Origin: DASZHC01 sp035938215
GTDB lineage: Bacteria; Verrucomicrobiota; Verrucomicrobiia; Chthoniobacterales; JAFAMB01
Direction: 5' to 3'
Length of the DNA stretch: 15,977 bases
Assembly (NCBI GenBank): GCA_035938215.1
Contig: DASZHC010000209.1
Location: 1-15,977, forward strand
Under the pieces are notes generated by a model, which saw only the letters and a list, made by a program, of their open reading frames with translations, ran no database searches and was not told the DNA's origin. Of the stretch, positions 1 to 7,362 are shown piece after piece; the first letter of the stretch is position 1, and each line of letters begins with the position of its first letter. A program made the position numbers and the translations under genes.

Positions 1-302
1 GGGGTGACGAAGATCCGGGTTCGGTCGGCTTCGAAAAAACATTGCAACGTGCATGAATTACTGGCATGATCAATACGTTTTTAAGACAGGGTTAATCGTC
101 TTCTCTCCTTCACGACGAGGAGAGTCGTCACTATCCTCAGCGAAGAGTCTGGACGACAACATTCAGCCTGAAGGTCAGTTCGACTCCAGCCACAGGGTTT
201 CCTGCGTTCGCTTGCATTCGTAGACGTCGCTGTTCGCAGCGGTTCCTGGAAAGCCAGCGAGTGGGTGTAACTCCAGCCCGATCTCAATAAAAGGAAACAG
301 AT
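1..302. other. intergenic/5' flank, no gene recognised
   Basis: I see no convincing coding region on either strand. A 7-bp inverted repeat (103-109 with 118-124, CTCTCCT/AGGAGAG, 8-nt loop) is the only clear structure. The last bases carry a purine-rich ribosome binding site (AAGGAA around 291-296) for the methyltransferase that starts at 303. A short minus-strand open frame here has no protein-like character. Confidence 0.4.
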
Positions 303-1403
303 ATGGAAACAACAACTGAAAGTGAGATGCCGGCCGGCGCCGGTAAATCTTCATTGAATCCCGATGCCCTCAATCACCTTCTTGGGCAGATGGTCAACGA
401 TCTTGGGGCGGCCGTAAATGGAGCGCTCATTGTACTTGGCGACGGGCTCGGAATTTACACAGCGCTTGCCGATATTGGCAAGGCGACCTCCCAGAAACTC
501 GCCGAGAAGACCAATCTCAATGAGCGACAGCTTCGCGAATGGCTTAGTGCTCAGGCTGCTTCGGGATACATCAGCTATGACGCTGCGAGCGACACCTTTT
601 TTCTCACTCCTGAACAGGCGGCGGTGTTTGCTGATCCGGACAGTCCGGCGGCGATGGTAGGTGGTTTCTACGGTGTCTCGGCTGTCTACCACGATGAGCC
701 GCTTGTGGCAGAGAGTTTCCGGACCGGAGCAAGCCTTCCCTGGGGAAGGCATCATAATTGTCTTTTTTGCGGAACGGAGAGGTTTTTCAGGCCCGGTTAT
801 CAGGCCAACATAAGCGAAAACTGGATACCCGCTCTCGACGGCGTCCAGCAGAAGTTGAGTGCTGGAACTCGTGTCGCGGACATCGGATGTGGTCACGGCA
901 TCTCCACCCTCATCATGGCGAAAGCGTTCCCCAACTCCGAATTTTATGGATTTGATCTGCACCCCGCTTCCATCGATGCAGCGAATCGCCACGCTAAGGA
1001 GCAGCAGACTGCGAACGTCCAGTTCAGTATTGCCGCAGCGAAAGATTTCCCGGGCAGCGACTACGGATTTGTGACTGTGTTCGACGCTCTGCACGACATG
1101 GGTGATCCGGTTGGCGCAGCGTCACATGTCAAACAAGCCCTTCAGCCCGATGGCACATTCATGATTGTAGAGCCCCTCGCCGGAGATTCGCTTGCTGAGA
1201 ATATCAATCCCGTTGGCAGAGTCTACTATGGGTTCTCGACGATGATATGCACCCCTGGTTCGCTGAGTCAGGAAGTTGGCCTTGCGCTCGGAGCGCAGGC
1301 CGGTGAGCGACGCTTGAGAGATGTTCTCTCGAAGGGCGGGTTTACGCGGTTTCGCCGTGCTGTGGAAACGCCGTTCAATATGATCCTGGAAGCGCGCCCA
1401 TAA
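303..1403 (+). CDS. winged-helix/SAM-dependent methyltransferase (Rv2258c-like)
   Basis: This is a 366-residue class I methyltransferase with an N-terminal winged-helix dimerisation domain. Residues about 20-110 resemble the winged helix of Rv2258c-type and O-methyltransferase-like enzymes (sensor-like stretch with KLAEKTNLNERQLREWL). The Rossmann domain starts near 185, with SAM-binding motif I VADIGCGHG at 191-199 and an acidic motif II FYGFDLHP at 214-221. A DALHDMGDP segment at 261-269 and a motif IVEPLAGDS around 288-296 are also typical of this family. Between the two domains lies a variable segment (about 120-170) with HNCLFCG. The start ATG has AGGA seven bases upstream. The substrate cannot be told from sequence. 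The gene stands alone; the next thing downstream is a decayed SnoaL-like fragment. Family assignment is secure, function is not. Confidence 0.88.
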   Translation: METTTESEMPAGAGKSSLNPDALNHLLGQMVNDLGAAVNGALIVLGDGLGIYTALADIGKATSQKLAEKTNLNERQLREWLSAQAASGYISYDAASDTFFLTPEQAAVFADPDSPAAMVGGFYGVSAVYHDEPLVAESFRTGASLPWGRHHNCLFCGTERFFRPGYQANISENWIPALDGVQQKLSAGTRVADIGCGHGISTLIMAKAFPNSEFYGFDLHPASIDAANRHAKEQQTANVQFSIAAAKDFPGSDYGFVTVFDALHDMGDPVGAASHVKQALQPDGTFMIVEPLAGDSLAENINPVGRVYYGFSTMICTPGSLSQEVGLALGAQAGERRLRDVLSKGGFTRFRRAVETPFNMILEARP

Positions 1404-1451
1404 GAGATCTGTCGGGCGTCCACCTATGAGATGGAACTTGGATGTCAGTGA

Positions 1452-1697
1452 GCTTCTCGCAGCCTCGACTTTTCTGTCGAACTGCTCAACGCCGGTGAAA
1501 TCCGGCCTGGCTTAGTCGCTCACCACTGGCTCGTGCGCGGCACCAATACTGGCCCCGGAGCAGACGGTAGCGAACCCACAGGACAGACCATGACGCTTCA
1601 GGGGGCTTCCATCATTCAGCTTGAAGGGGAAAAGATTCGCTCGGATAAATGCTATTTCGACCGCAAGGCGCTCGATAAGCAGTTTCAGCCGAACTGA
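1452..1697 (+). pseudogene. SnoaL-like/ester cyclase C-terminal remnant
   Basis: One reading frame (81 codons plus stop) encodes recognisable NTF2-fold polyketide/ester-cyclase sequence. It has an ELLNAGE segment, then VAHHWLVRGTNTGPG, then EPTGQTMTLQGASII, then GEKIRSDKCYFDRKAL, ending QFQPN. The GTxTG...PTG...GxSI...GKI...D order is the signature of the C-terminal half of SnoaL-like proteins. The N-terminal half is missing: the frame is closed upstream by a TGA at 1449-1451, just six codons after an ATG at 1431. There is no other start before a methionine well inside the conserved core. I read it as a truncated relic; a sequencing error in an intact gene is possible but would not restore a full-length N-terminus. 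Confidence 0.6.
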
Positions 1698-1729
1698 CGT
1701 TTCTGAACCGAGGGAATGGGGTAGGGCCC

Positions 1730-1759
1730 AAAACTGGCGTCCGGAGCATTCCCAGTTTT
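1730..1759. terminator. candidate bidirectional terminator hairpin
   Basis: AAAACTGG at 1730-1737 pairs perfectly with CCAGTTTT at 1752-1759 around a 14-nt loop. The GGGCC just before and GGCCC just after can extend the stem with a bulge. The A-run and T-run in the arms fit an intrinsic terminator for either strand. It lies after the methyltransferase and the SnoaL remnant. Confidence 0.35.
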
Positions 1760-1941
1760 AAGCTGGCCCCTGAAGTTCACGGCTGGGAAGGGGGGCTTCT
1801 GCGTGAGGGGCGCAAAATAAGATTTCAGCCGGCCGGCGGCCGGTCACGGCCATTTCTCCTTCTTTGAGAGTCACCGGTATTGCGGCCATCGGATAAATCC
1901 GGCAATATATGACGGTTTGCTTGACGGAAAATTGCTGGATC

Positions 1942-2613
1942 ATGAAAGCGCTCGCTATTCTTATGTTCGTTGCATCGAGTTGCCTCCTGAAGGCCGGAGC
2001 TGAAGAAGGGGCACAACAGGTCCAGCCTGTGCCTGAGACGCCAAAGAGCGAGATAGACGAACCCGCTTTGCCCGCGCCTGAGCGGAATCCGGTGAATTCA
2101 AACCCAAGCTTGCTGCCCGAGTCCAACGAACTCCCCGAACACGTACCCGCCGAACACACAACGAACGGCAAGACGGCGATGACCGCGAAAAAAGATAACA
2201 TCGAGGAGAACAGCCACCTCGAAGCGATACGGTCGCAAGCCATGAACGATCCCCATGCTGCCTACCTGTTGAAGCGCGCGATGCATTCCTCAAGATCCGC
2301 GACGAGGCGCAGTTACATGCGCGCTTATTATGTCAATGTCGCGGAGCGCATGCGCAAGCTTGATCCAAAGCTTAAATCCGCGATCGGCGCATACGAGCAG
2401 GCGAAAATTCGGGAACTTGGCGGAGGAGAGGTTTCGAAGCATATGTCTTCCCATAGAACGGCACATCGCAGCCCTTCCCGGAAACCACGTTACGCCAGCC
2501 ACCACCCACGTTCGCATCATCACTATTACCCGCGCACGATGGCAATCGAAAACCCTTACGGACCCTACTATGTCCCGTATTATGGTCCCCCGGTTGTTTT
2601 CTATCCCTGGTAG
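1942..2613 (+). CDS. secreted hypothetical protein, His/Tyr/Pro-rich C-terminus
   Basis: I do not recognise a family. I start it at 1942 rather than at the upstream in-frame ATG (1909), because this start gives a clean signal peptide: MKALAILMFVASSCLLKAGA, with probable cleavage after AGA. The mature protein has a Pro/Glu-rich linker and then a charged helical stretch (about 90-150) containing YLLKRAMHSS and SYMRAYYVNVAERMRKLDPKLKSAI. The tail is basic and His/Ser/Arg-rich and ends in an aromatic, Pro-rich segment (NPYGPYYVPYYGPPVVFYPW). Such tails occur in envelope-associated proteins and could bind metal or stick to the cell wall, but that is inference. No strong Shine-Dalgarno is visible before either start. 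It is about 220 residues long. Confidence 0.65.
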   Translation: MKALAILMFVASSCLLKAGAEEGAQQVQPVPETPKSEIDEPALPAPERNPVNSNPSLLPESNELPEHVPAEHTTNGKTAMTAKKDNIEENSHLEAIRSQAMNDPHAAYLLKRAMHSSRSATRRSYMRAYYVNVAERMRKLDPKLKSAIGAYEQAKIRELGGGEVSKHMSSHRTAHRSPSRKPRYASHHPRSHHHYYPRTMAIENPYGPYYVPYYGPPVVFYPW

Positions 2614-2744
2614 CATCCGACTTTACTCGTTTATAAGTTTGCCCTCGTACGCCGAGTCATCCTCCCTCTTCGAAGAAGGCAAGTTCTCCCCGTATTGGTA
2701 GACTTTCTCCTGAAAATCGCCGAGTAAGACTTACGACTCTCTGA

Positions 2745-2801
2745 ATGCGAATCTTGTTGGCGACAATCGGCTTTCTGGGGATTTGCATTCTGTTGAATTA
2801 G
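2745..2801 (+). CDS. possible 18-residue hydrophobic micropeptide
   Basis: An ATG at 2745 opens an 18-codon frame (MRILLATIGFLGICILLN, then TAG) that is almost wholly hydrophobic and could be a single membrane helix. It ends 19 bases before the start of the 50-residue membrane protein at 2821. No good ribosome binding site precedes it. It could be a leader or micropeptide, or chance. Confidence 0.2.
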   Translation: MRILLATIGFLGICILLN

Positions 2802-2820
2802 TTGTAAAAGGAAGGAAAAG

Positions 2821-2973
2821 ATGCAGAAGTATTCCTACAGCAATGATCGCAGAGTGCTTGTGGCAGGCTTTGGTAGCGCCTTGGTATTGATCAGCCTTTT
2901 TTTGCTACTTATGAGCTGGCTGTCGGAACAAGTGCATCTCGCCGAGTTTTGTCTCGGCAGGTTCAGCCGGTAG
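2821..2973 (+). CDS. small one-pass membrane protein (50 aa)
   Basis: A 50-codon frame has a strong purine-rich ribosome binding site just upstream (AAGGAAGGAAAAG directly before the ATG). The product has a short polar basic N-terminus (MQKYSYSNDRR), one hydrophobic helix at about 12-35 (VLVAGFGSALVLISLFLLL) and a short tail with one cysteine. I do not recognise the family. The quality of the translation signal and the amphipathic layout make it a likely real gene. A stem-loop follows at 2986-3005. Confidence 0.5.
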   Translation: MQKYSYSNDRRVLVAGFGSALVLISLFLLLMSWLSEQVHLAEFCLGRFSR

Positions 2974-2985
2974 TACGCTGATCGC

Positions 2986-3005
2986 GGCTGCGACGGAGCG
3001 CAGCC
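2986..3005. repeat. stem-loop, member of a dispersed repeat (copy 1)
   Basis: GGCTGCG (2986-2992) pairs perfectly with CGCAGCC (2999-3005) around the loop ACGGAG. The surrounding CGCGGCTnCGACGGAGC...AGCCCTC pattern recurs at 7363-7405 after the rhodanese gene. No T-run follows, so a classical intrinsic terminator is unlikely. A REP-like element at gene 3' ends fits better. Confidence 0.45.
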
Positions 3006-3077
3006 CTCCAGACTCGAGCTGACTAAGTCGCTTACGCAAATGGCTAGTCCGCGTGTAGTTGTGATTGTGATCGCTGG

Positions 3078-4118
3078 CTAGATCAAGCCCGAGTCCGTTA
3101 ATTCATTCTTAATATATGCGTAGTAGATTGGTGCCGCTATTAGTCCGGCGATCCCGAAGGCCACTTCCAACACTATCATTGCCAGCAGAAGCTCCCATGC
3201 GCGCGCACGGATGCGTCCGCCTACGATTCTCGCGTTCAGGAAGTATTCAAGTTTATGAATTACGACTAGAAACACCAGCGCAGCCAGCGCCGTGTAGAGC
3301 GAGATCGACAGGGCGACAACGCAAACAGCGGTATTGGAGATCAGGTTGCCCACTACGGGAAGGAGACCCGCGAGAAATGTGATCGCGATGAGAGTCTTCG
3401 TCAGTGGCAGATGAACTCCGAACAGAGGAAGAATCGCGACGAGGAATATGGCCGTAAAAACGGTATTCAATGCGGAGATTCTAACTTGAGCAAAAATGAT
3501 CTGGCGAAACGCGTTGGCAAATCGGTCGATACGGGCTGCAAGTCCGGCCGCAAGGGGGCGCATCTGGCGAATGTGCGGTCCTTCACGCAAGGAAACCAAA
3601 GCCCCGATCACCATGCCCACCAGGCCACGAACAAACATGTGGGTCGCTTCATTTCCGACGTGCTGTACCTCTTTGGAATGCTCGCCAAGCCAGTCGGCCG
3701 CAAACGATTTCAAGTCATCTGTGGTGACGGGTAGACTTTCAGCGATCCAGAGCGGCAGCTTCGTGCGCGCATCGAGAATGATGTGCTGCAGCTTCTCGAC
3801 CAGAAGATCCAAATTCCCAGTGTCGCTTCTGAAGAACGCAAGAAGTCCAAAAATCACGAGGACAATGAGAAAAATTGTAAGTATCGCTAACGTGGCAAGT
3901 GCGATTAGTCGAGCAGCTTTGCTCACGAGCCTTTTCTCGATGGGACGCGCAAGAACATGGACCAGTTCATAAACCAGGAGACCCGCCAGGAGAGCGGATA
4001 AAAGGTGGAGACGCAGAACCAGGAACATCGCCACTGCAATGAGAATCCACGAAGTCATTGCAACCGAAGTCAACGAATGGGTTGAAGATCTGTTAAGTCC
4101 GATGCCGTCCGTTTTCAT
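3078..4118 (-). CDS. AI-2E family transporter (PerM/UPF0118-type membrane protein)
   Basis: This 346-residue polytopic membrane protein has the size and layout of the AI-2E/PerM family. Two N-terminal helices lie at about 22-56 and a third at about 70-95, followed by a soluble segment of roughly 60 residues (100-158). A C-terminal block of helices lies at about 160-178, 215-233, 240-290 and 308-337. The family-typical LPVVGNLISNT (253-263) precedes a helix pair, and EYFLNARIVGGRI (291-303) matches the conserved NxxIxGxxI region. Members are proposed exporters or antiporters; the autoinducer-2 label comes from E. coli TqsA and should not be taken as the substrate here. An internal ATG at residue 21 (position 4058) is a possible alternative start. 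The start is 44 bases from the divergent metallophosphoesterase, so a shared bidirectional promoter is likely. Confidence 0.85.
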   Translation of the reverse strand: MKTDGIGLNRSSTHSLTSVAMTSWILIAVAMFLVLRLHLLSALLAGLLVYELVHVLARPIEKRLVSKAARLIALATLAILTIFLIVLVIFGLLAFFRSDTGNLDLLVEKLQHIILDARTKLPLWIAESLPVTTDDLKSFAADWLGEHSKEVQHVGNEATHMFVRGLVGMVIGALVSLREGPHIRQMRPLAAGLAARIDRFANAFRQIIFAQVRISALNTVFTAIFLVAILPLFGVHLPLTKTLIAITFLAGLLPVVGNLISNTAVCVVALSISLYTALAALVFLVVIHKLEYFLNARIVGGRIRARAWELLLAMIVLEVAFGIAGLIAAPIYYAYIKNELTDSGLI

Positions 4119-4162
4119 GATTGGATAAACTCAGGAAAGAAAATTACGATTGAATCATCTCA

Positions 4163-4636
4163 ATGCGAAGCTTTCGCACGATAAGTCTTATGGGCGTCGT
4201 ATCGGACACGCATGGTCTCTTGCGCGATTCCGTAAGAACTGCCTTGCGAGGCGTTGAGCTGATAATTCACGCAGGTGATATTGGTCCCCGGAGCCTGCTT
4301 CAGGAATTGGAATCGATAGCTCCGGTTGTCGCAGTTTCTGGAAACGTGGATTCCGACCTTCCTGGTCTCTCTTCGACTGAAACGATTTCCGTTAATGATC
4401 ACTTGATTTACATTTTACATGATTTGGCAACACTGGACCTCGTCCCTGAAAGGGCCGGCATCTCGATGGTGATTTCCGGCCATTCGCACAAGGCGCGAAT
4501 AGACAGAAAGAGCGGTGTGTTCTACATCAATCCCGGCAGCATCGGCCCACGCAGATTTCGACTGCCTATTACCTATGTCACCGTAGCTCTTGGGGAGGAT
4601 GAACCGGTGCTTAAAGTGATCGAACTCCACCAATGA
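4163..4636 (+). CDS. YfcE/MJ0936-type metallophosphoesterase
   Basis: A 157-residue calcineurin-like phosphodiesterase of the short YfcE/MJ0936 family. Metal-binding motifs appear in order: SDTHG (D15, H17), HAGDIG (D39), GNVDSD (N61 and D63, the usual GNCD position), ILHD (H86; most relatives have HG here) and SGHSHKA (H107, H109), followed by NPGSIG (123-128). Relatives hydrolyse phosphodiesters with Mn2+ or Ni2+ in the cytosol; the natural substrate is mostly unknown. The start at 4163 has no clear ribosome binding site, and an in-frame ATG at 4190 (just before GVVSDTHG) is a less likely alternative. It ends about 40 bases before the methyltransferase at 4676, so the two probably form an operon. 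Confidence 0.87.
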   Translation: MRSFRTISLMGVVSDTHGLLRDSVRTALRGVELIIHAGDIGPRSLLQELESIAPVVAVSGNVDSDLPGLSSTETISVNDHLIYILHDLATLDLVPERAGISMVISGHSHKARIDRKSGVFYINPGSIGPRRFRLPITYVTVALGEDEPVLKVIELHQ

Positions 4637-4675
4637 ACTAATTCATATTTTTGTTGACGCAACAGGAGGATGAAC

Positions 4676-5437
4676 ATGACCGTTTCTTCGAGTAAGGACC
4701 AATTTAATGCCAATGCAGGCAAGTACGCGGTAAGCGACGTTCATCGAGCGGGTCCAAGCTTGCCCGTGCTCCTGGCGCTCGCCGCTCCGGCATCTGATGA
4801 TTATGCTCTGGATGTGGCCACCGGAACGGGACACACGGCGCTGGCCGTGGCGCGCTATGTCAAAAAGGGGATTGGGCTCGATATCGCGTCCAAGATGCTC
4901 GACCAGGCGAGAGCGCTGGCAATCGAGCAGGGAATTTCGAATTGCGAATTCGTGGAAGGTTCGGCGGAAGCGATTCCGTTTGCCTCCGGTCGATTCTCGC
5001 TTGTTACAGCGCGACACGCGCCGCATCATTTCCACCGCGCGGATCTTTTCCTGTCCGAGGTCCGACGCGTAATGACTAATAAAGGCCGATTCGTCATGGC
5101 TGACCAGATCACGCCTTCCATTGAGATGTTGAATTGGGTTAACAGATGGGAGAGCACGCGTGATCCATCTCATTTTTGCCAGCGCACCGTTGAGCAATGG
5201 AAATTGGAAGCGGCGAAAGCCGGGTTCAGGTGGATAGATCATCGAATCATTCCCTATCGGCTGGAGTTCGCGTGGTGGGTGAAACAGGCAGGTTGTAGTG
5301 ACCTTACGATCGGCGCGCTTGCGGAACACGCTGCGAAAGCGAGTGCATTCGTGCGGGAATCCTTTGGGCTGGAATTTGATGAATCTGGCAGGGTAGTAAG
5401 TTTCCAGGAACCGATGGTTGTGGTCCGGCTCGAATAA
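4676..5437 (+). CDS. UbiE-like class I SAM-dependent methyltransferase
   Basis: A 253-residue methyltransferase of the UbiE/MenG-like Methyltransf_11 type. Motif I is ALDVATGTGH (44-53), motif II is GIGLDIASKML (65-75), and a further motif GSAEAIPFASGRFSLVTARHAPHHF spans about 95-119. I choose the ATG at 4676 because AGGAGG (4664-4669) lies six bases before it; the ATG at 4670 touches the Shine-Dalgarno. Despite the similarity to quinone methyltransferases, no other quinone genes are nearby, so the substrate is open; generic arsenite or small-molecule methylation are alternatives I cannot distinguish. It is probably co-transcribed with the preceding metallophosphoesterase. Strong hairpins follow within 300 bases. 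Confidence 0.85.
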   Translation: MTVSSSKDQFNANAGKYAVSDVHRAGPSLPVLLALAAPASDDYALDVATGTGHTALAVARYVKKGIGLDIASKMLDQARALAIEQGISNCEFVEGSAEAIPFASGRFSLVTARHAPHHFHRADLFLSEVRRVMTNKGRFVMADQITPSIEMLNWVNRWESTRDPSHFCQRTVEQWKLEAAKAGFRWIDHRIIPYRLEFAWWVKQAGCSDLTIGALAEHAAKASAFVRESFGLEFDESGRVVSFQEPMVVVRLE

Positions 5438-5451
5438 AGAGCGCCGAATCA

Positions 5452-5479
5452 AGGACGAGTTCGAGGTCGAGGACGAGTT
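5452..5479. repeat. short direct repeat, period 18
   Basis: AGGACGAGTT occurs at 5452-5461 and again at 5470-5479, separated by CGAGGTCG. The whole block is GA/CG-rich. It lies directly after the methyltransferase stop codon. Confidence 0.5.
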
Positions 5480-5554
5480 TTAAGATTTTGGCGCGGCAAC
5501 TCAGCGGGACGACGTGAACAAAGTGCCCGTGCTCAGTTACATAACGGGCTACGT

Positions 5555-5580
5555 TTTTTCGCGGGCTCCGCCGCGAAAAA
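5555..5580. repeat. perfect 10-bp hairpin
   Basis: TTTTTCGCGG (5555-5564) and CCGCGAAAAA (5571-5580) form a perfect stem around GCTCCG. The T-run comes first and the A-run last, the reverse of an intrinsic terminator on either strand. I therefore call it a palindromic repeat and not a terminator. Confidence 0.5.
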
Positions 5581-5663
5581 GTGGCCTCCTTTCGGAGCAG
5601 CAGAAGTCAGGCATCAAGGAAATCGCAAGCGTTTTGCCGTCACGCCAGAAAATGTGGTTAGCC

Positions 5664-5701
5664 CGAAAATCTCACGAGCCAAAGCGCTCGTGAGATTTTC
5701 G
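5664..5701. terminator. 16-bp stem-loop, probable bidirectional terminator
   Basis: Positions 5664-5679 (CGAAAATCTCACGAGC) pair perfectly with 5686-5701 (GCTCGTGAGATTTTCG), leaving a six-base loop. Each strand reads an A-rich 5' arm and a T-rich 3' arm, which suits termination in both directions. It could end the metallophosphoesterase-methyltransferase operon from the left and any minus-strand transcript from the decayed region on the right. Confidence 0.45.
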
Positions 5702-5915
5702 CGCTATAGAGCCGCTCAGGAGGCGCCTCCGAGGAAAATTGGATTTGAACAGACTGAAACAGGGTGTTGGGCTGCTTCCCAGGTTTGTGAGCGATTCGGG
5801 TTTAGCTCCCAATATGCCTGAGTCATTGAGCGATCGGGATGCAGAGCTGTTGAGCGGCAGCTACGATTGCGCAGACACGTAGAGGCCGACACGCCTGACT
5901 CCGCTGGCAGCACGA

Positions 5916-6165
5916 GCTTACACTTTAACCAGGGGAGGCTGACAAGGAGGGAGGCAAGAATTGCCGCGGCATAAACCAGGATCGGAGAGAGATGGCCAAG
6001 TCCGCCGGCGACAATGGTATAAAAGATCAGCACGCCGTAGGCGCCCTCCAAGATGCCACGGAGGACCGCTCGAGCTGCATCGCTCCCCTGTTGATGGTGG
6101 ACAAAGGCGCAGAGAGGCCACGCCAGAACTGGGATTGGCGAAAGTAAGCCGCTCCACTGAGAAAT
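5916..6165 (-). pseudogene. membrane-protein C-terminal remnant
   Basis: In one minus-strand frame the sequence QWSGLLSPIPVLAW leads into AFVHHQQGSDAARAVLRGIL. Two hydrophobic segments follow: EGAYGVLIFYTIVAGGLGHL, then SPILVYAAAILASLLVSLPW and LK. This is typical of the last helices of a small integral membrane protein. There is no ATG at a sensible place, and after the helices the frame continues into sequence with no protein character until 5716. I cannot name the family. The upstream end runs directly into dehydrogenase-like sequence in a different frame, so the gene is broken or fused by deletion. Confidence 0.35.
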
Positions 6166-6167
6166 TC

Positions 6168-6260
6168 GTGGGCGAATCGATCGACAGAGCTTGGATTAGC
6201 GAGATCCAGCTGACCCACTTCCACGTTCTTCATTTTGGCAACACCATGAGCTTCCGGGGA
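6168..6260 (-). pseudogene. short-chain dehydrogenase fragment
   Basis: A minus-strand frame reads PEAHGVAKMKNVEVGQLDLA followed by NPSSVDRFAHEFLS. The VEVxxLDLAxxxSVxxFAxxFL pattern is that of the region between the cofactor-binding loop and the NNAG motif in retinol-dehydrogenase-like SDR proteins. Neither the TGxxxGIG motif before it nor the NNAG, YxxxK motifs after it are present, and the frame is lost on both sides. It is a small decayed piece of a once larger gene. Confidence 0.4.
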
Positions 6261-6650
6261 TCGCTACCGACCTCATCCTTTTGCATCTGCAAGTTGGACC
6301 AATCAAGCCGTCCTCCACAAATACTAAAGAAGAATTCCTTTATGCCGATCACTAGAACTTGGAGAGCGACGCTTCTTTGGCGCTATTGAGTCAGGAAAGC
6401 TCTTTGAAGGGTATCGCTTCGGCGAACAGCCGGGGAACAGCAAGACCGTTCGGGCTTCTCCGCCTGATGCGTCGACTGCGTCGCTCTCGAGGTTTTCCTG
6501 GTCGGTGGCCCAAGTGTGCCGCGTCCAGCAGGCATGGTGGTTCGAATCTCATCCGAATGGGTAAGAAGGAGATTGTAGGCAATCACGCGAAGCGATGTTA
6601 GCGCTGAATTGTAAGCAGAAAGTATTCAGATGTTTTTGAGGAGACTGATA

Positions 6651-7322
6651 ATGATCGACTTGGTGAAATTGCCTTTGCGACAGACAGAATCCGAATTTTC
6701 AGCAGTTGAACAGGAGGCACTGCAATCTGCGTCGGACACCGCGATAGTCGACGTCAGGGGATGGCTGAAGTTTGGCGAAGGGCATTTTCCAGGGAGTTGG
6801 AACATCGGTTTGGAAAGCGCGGATTTCGTTGCGAGTGCACGCATTTTTGTCCAAAGGAAGAGCCGAATTCTCCTGGTCTCAGAAGATTATGGGCAGGCGC
6901 ATCGAGCGCGGTTGAAACTGCTACGTGCCGGCTTTCGACACATTGAGGGCTTCATCGAGGCTCACGAGCTGACTGCCTTCCATCGGATTACTCAACTGGC
7001 GGCTGCTGACCTCAGATCCACTCTTTCCCGAGGTGGAAAGCCTGCGCTGCTTGACGTCCGATCCTCGAAGGAATACTGGTCAACGAGTATCCCCGAATCC
7101 ACCAACATTCCGCTGGAGATATTGCCCGTCCGATTCTCGGAATTGTCAACATCGAGGCCGTTGGTGGTCGTCTGTCAAGATGGCTACCGAAGCGCTGTTG
7201 CTTCCAGTTGGCTTCAATCGAAGGGCTTCGAAAGTGTGCATCATCTGATAGGAGGCATGAACGCTTACGGCAATGTCTCTTTGACGGAATACCTGCCCGC
7301 GCAATCGCTTTCTGCAGCCTGA
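6651..7322 (+). CDS. tandem rhodanese-domain protein
   Basis: A 223-residue protein with two rhodanese folds. I start it at 6651 because GAGGAG lies seven bases upstream; an ATG at 6630 would place the ribosome binding site inside the coding region. Domain 1 (about 20-105) has AIVDVRGWLKFGEGHFPGSW, the usual CH2A-like region, but the active-site loop reads LLVSEDYGQA, with serine where cysteine should be, so it is probably inactive. Domain 2 (about 113-213) has LLDVRSSKEYW and the active loop VVVCQDGYRSA with C175, followed by GGMNAY. Rhodaneses carry persulfide sulfur in sulfur transfer or detoxification. An inactive first and an active second domain is the arrangement of classical thiosulfate sulfurtransferases. 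No partner gene is adjacent. Confidence 0.85.
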   Translation: MIDLVKLPLRQTESEFSAVEQEALQSASDTAIVDVRGWLKFGEGHFPGSWNIGLESADFVASARIFVQRKSRILLVSEDYGQAHRARLKLLRAGFRHIEGFIEAHELTAFHRITQLAAADLRSTLSRGGKPALLDVRSSKEYWSTSIPESTNIPLEILPVRFSELSTSRPLVVVCQDGYRSAVASSWLQSKGFESVHHLIGGMNAYGNVSLTEYLPAQSLSAA

Positions 7323-7362
7323 GTGTCATGGCTTGTCAGGCACGGTTGCATCCATCGCACCC

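Larger units (their letters stand above)
5438..6650. other. 1.2-kb region without an intact gene
   Basis: No intact gene is visible on either strand. It contains an 18-bp-period direct repeat, two perfect hairpins, a 12-bp palindrome (GGAGGCGCCTCC, 5719-5730), minus-strand remnants of a membrane protein and a short-chain dehydrogenase, and the ribosome binding site (GAGGAG, 6638-6643) of the rhodanese gene. A short minus-strand frame at about 6235-6385 ends in GSDPRKLMVLPK and is protein-like, but I cannot assign it. The region looks like a gene graveyard. Confidence 0.5.

Noticed and set aside
160..200. GTCAGTTCGACTCCAGC, tRNA T-arm-like sequence
   Set aside because: The flanking bases do not form a five-pair stem and there is no cloverleaf around it.
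351..1094. 247-codon minus-strand open frame
   Set aside because: It lies antisense to the methyltransferase, which has motif I and a ribosome binding site; the antisense product has no recognisable character.
5555..5580. Hairpin as an intrinsic terminator
   Set aside because: T-run before and A-run after the stem is the wrong order for termination on either strand.
5716..6051. 111-codon minus-strand open frame as an intact gene
   Set aside because: Only its N-terminal 45 residues look like protein, and the membrane sequence continues upstream of its TTG start without a proper start. I treat it as part of a remnant.
6520..6560. GGTTCGAATCTCATCC, tRNA T-arm-like sequence
   Set aside because: The five bases either side of the TTCGAAT loop do not pair, and no acceptor or anticodon arm can be found at the expected distances.
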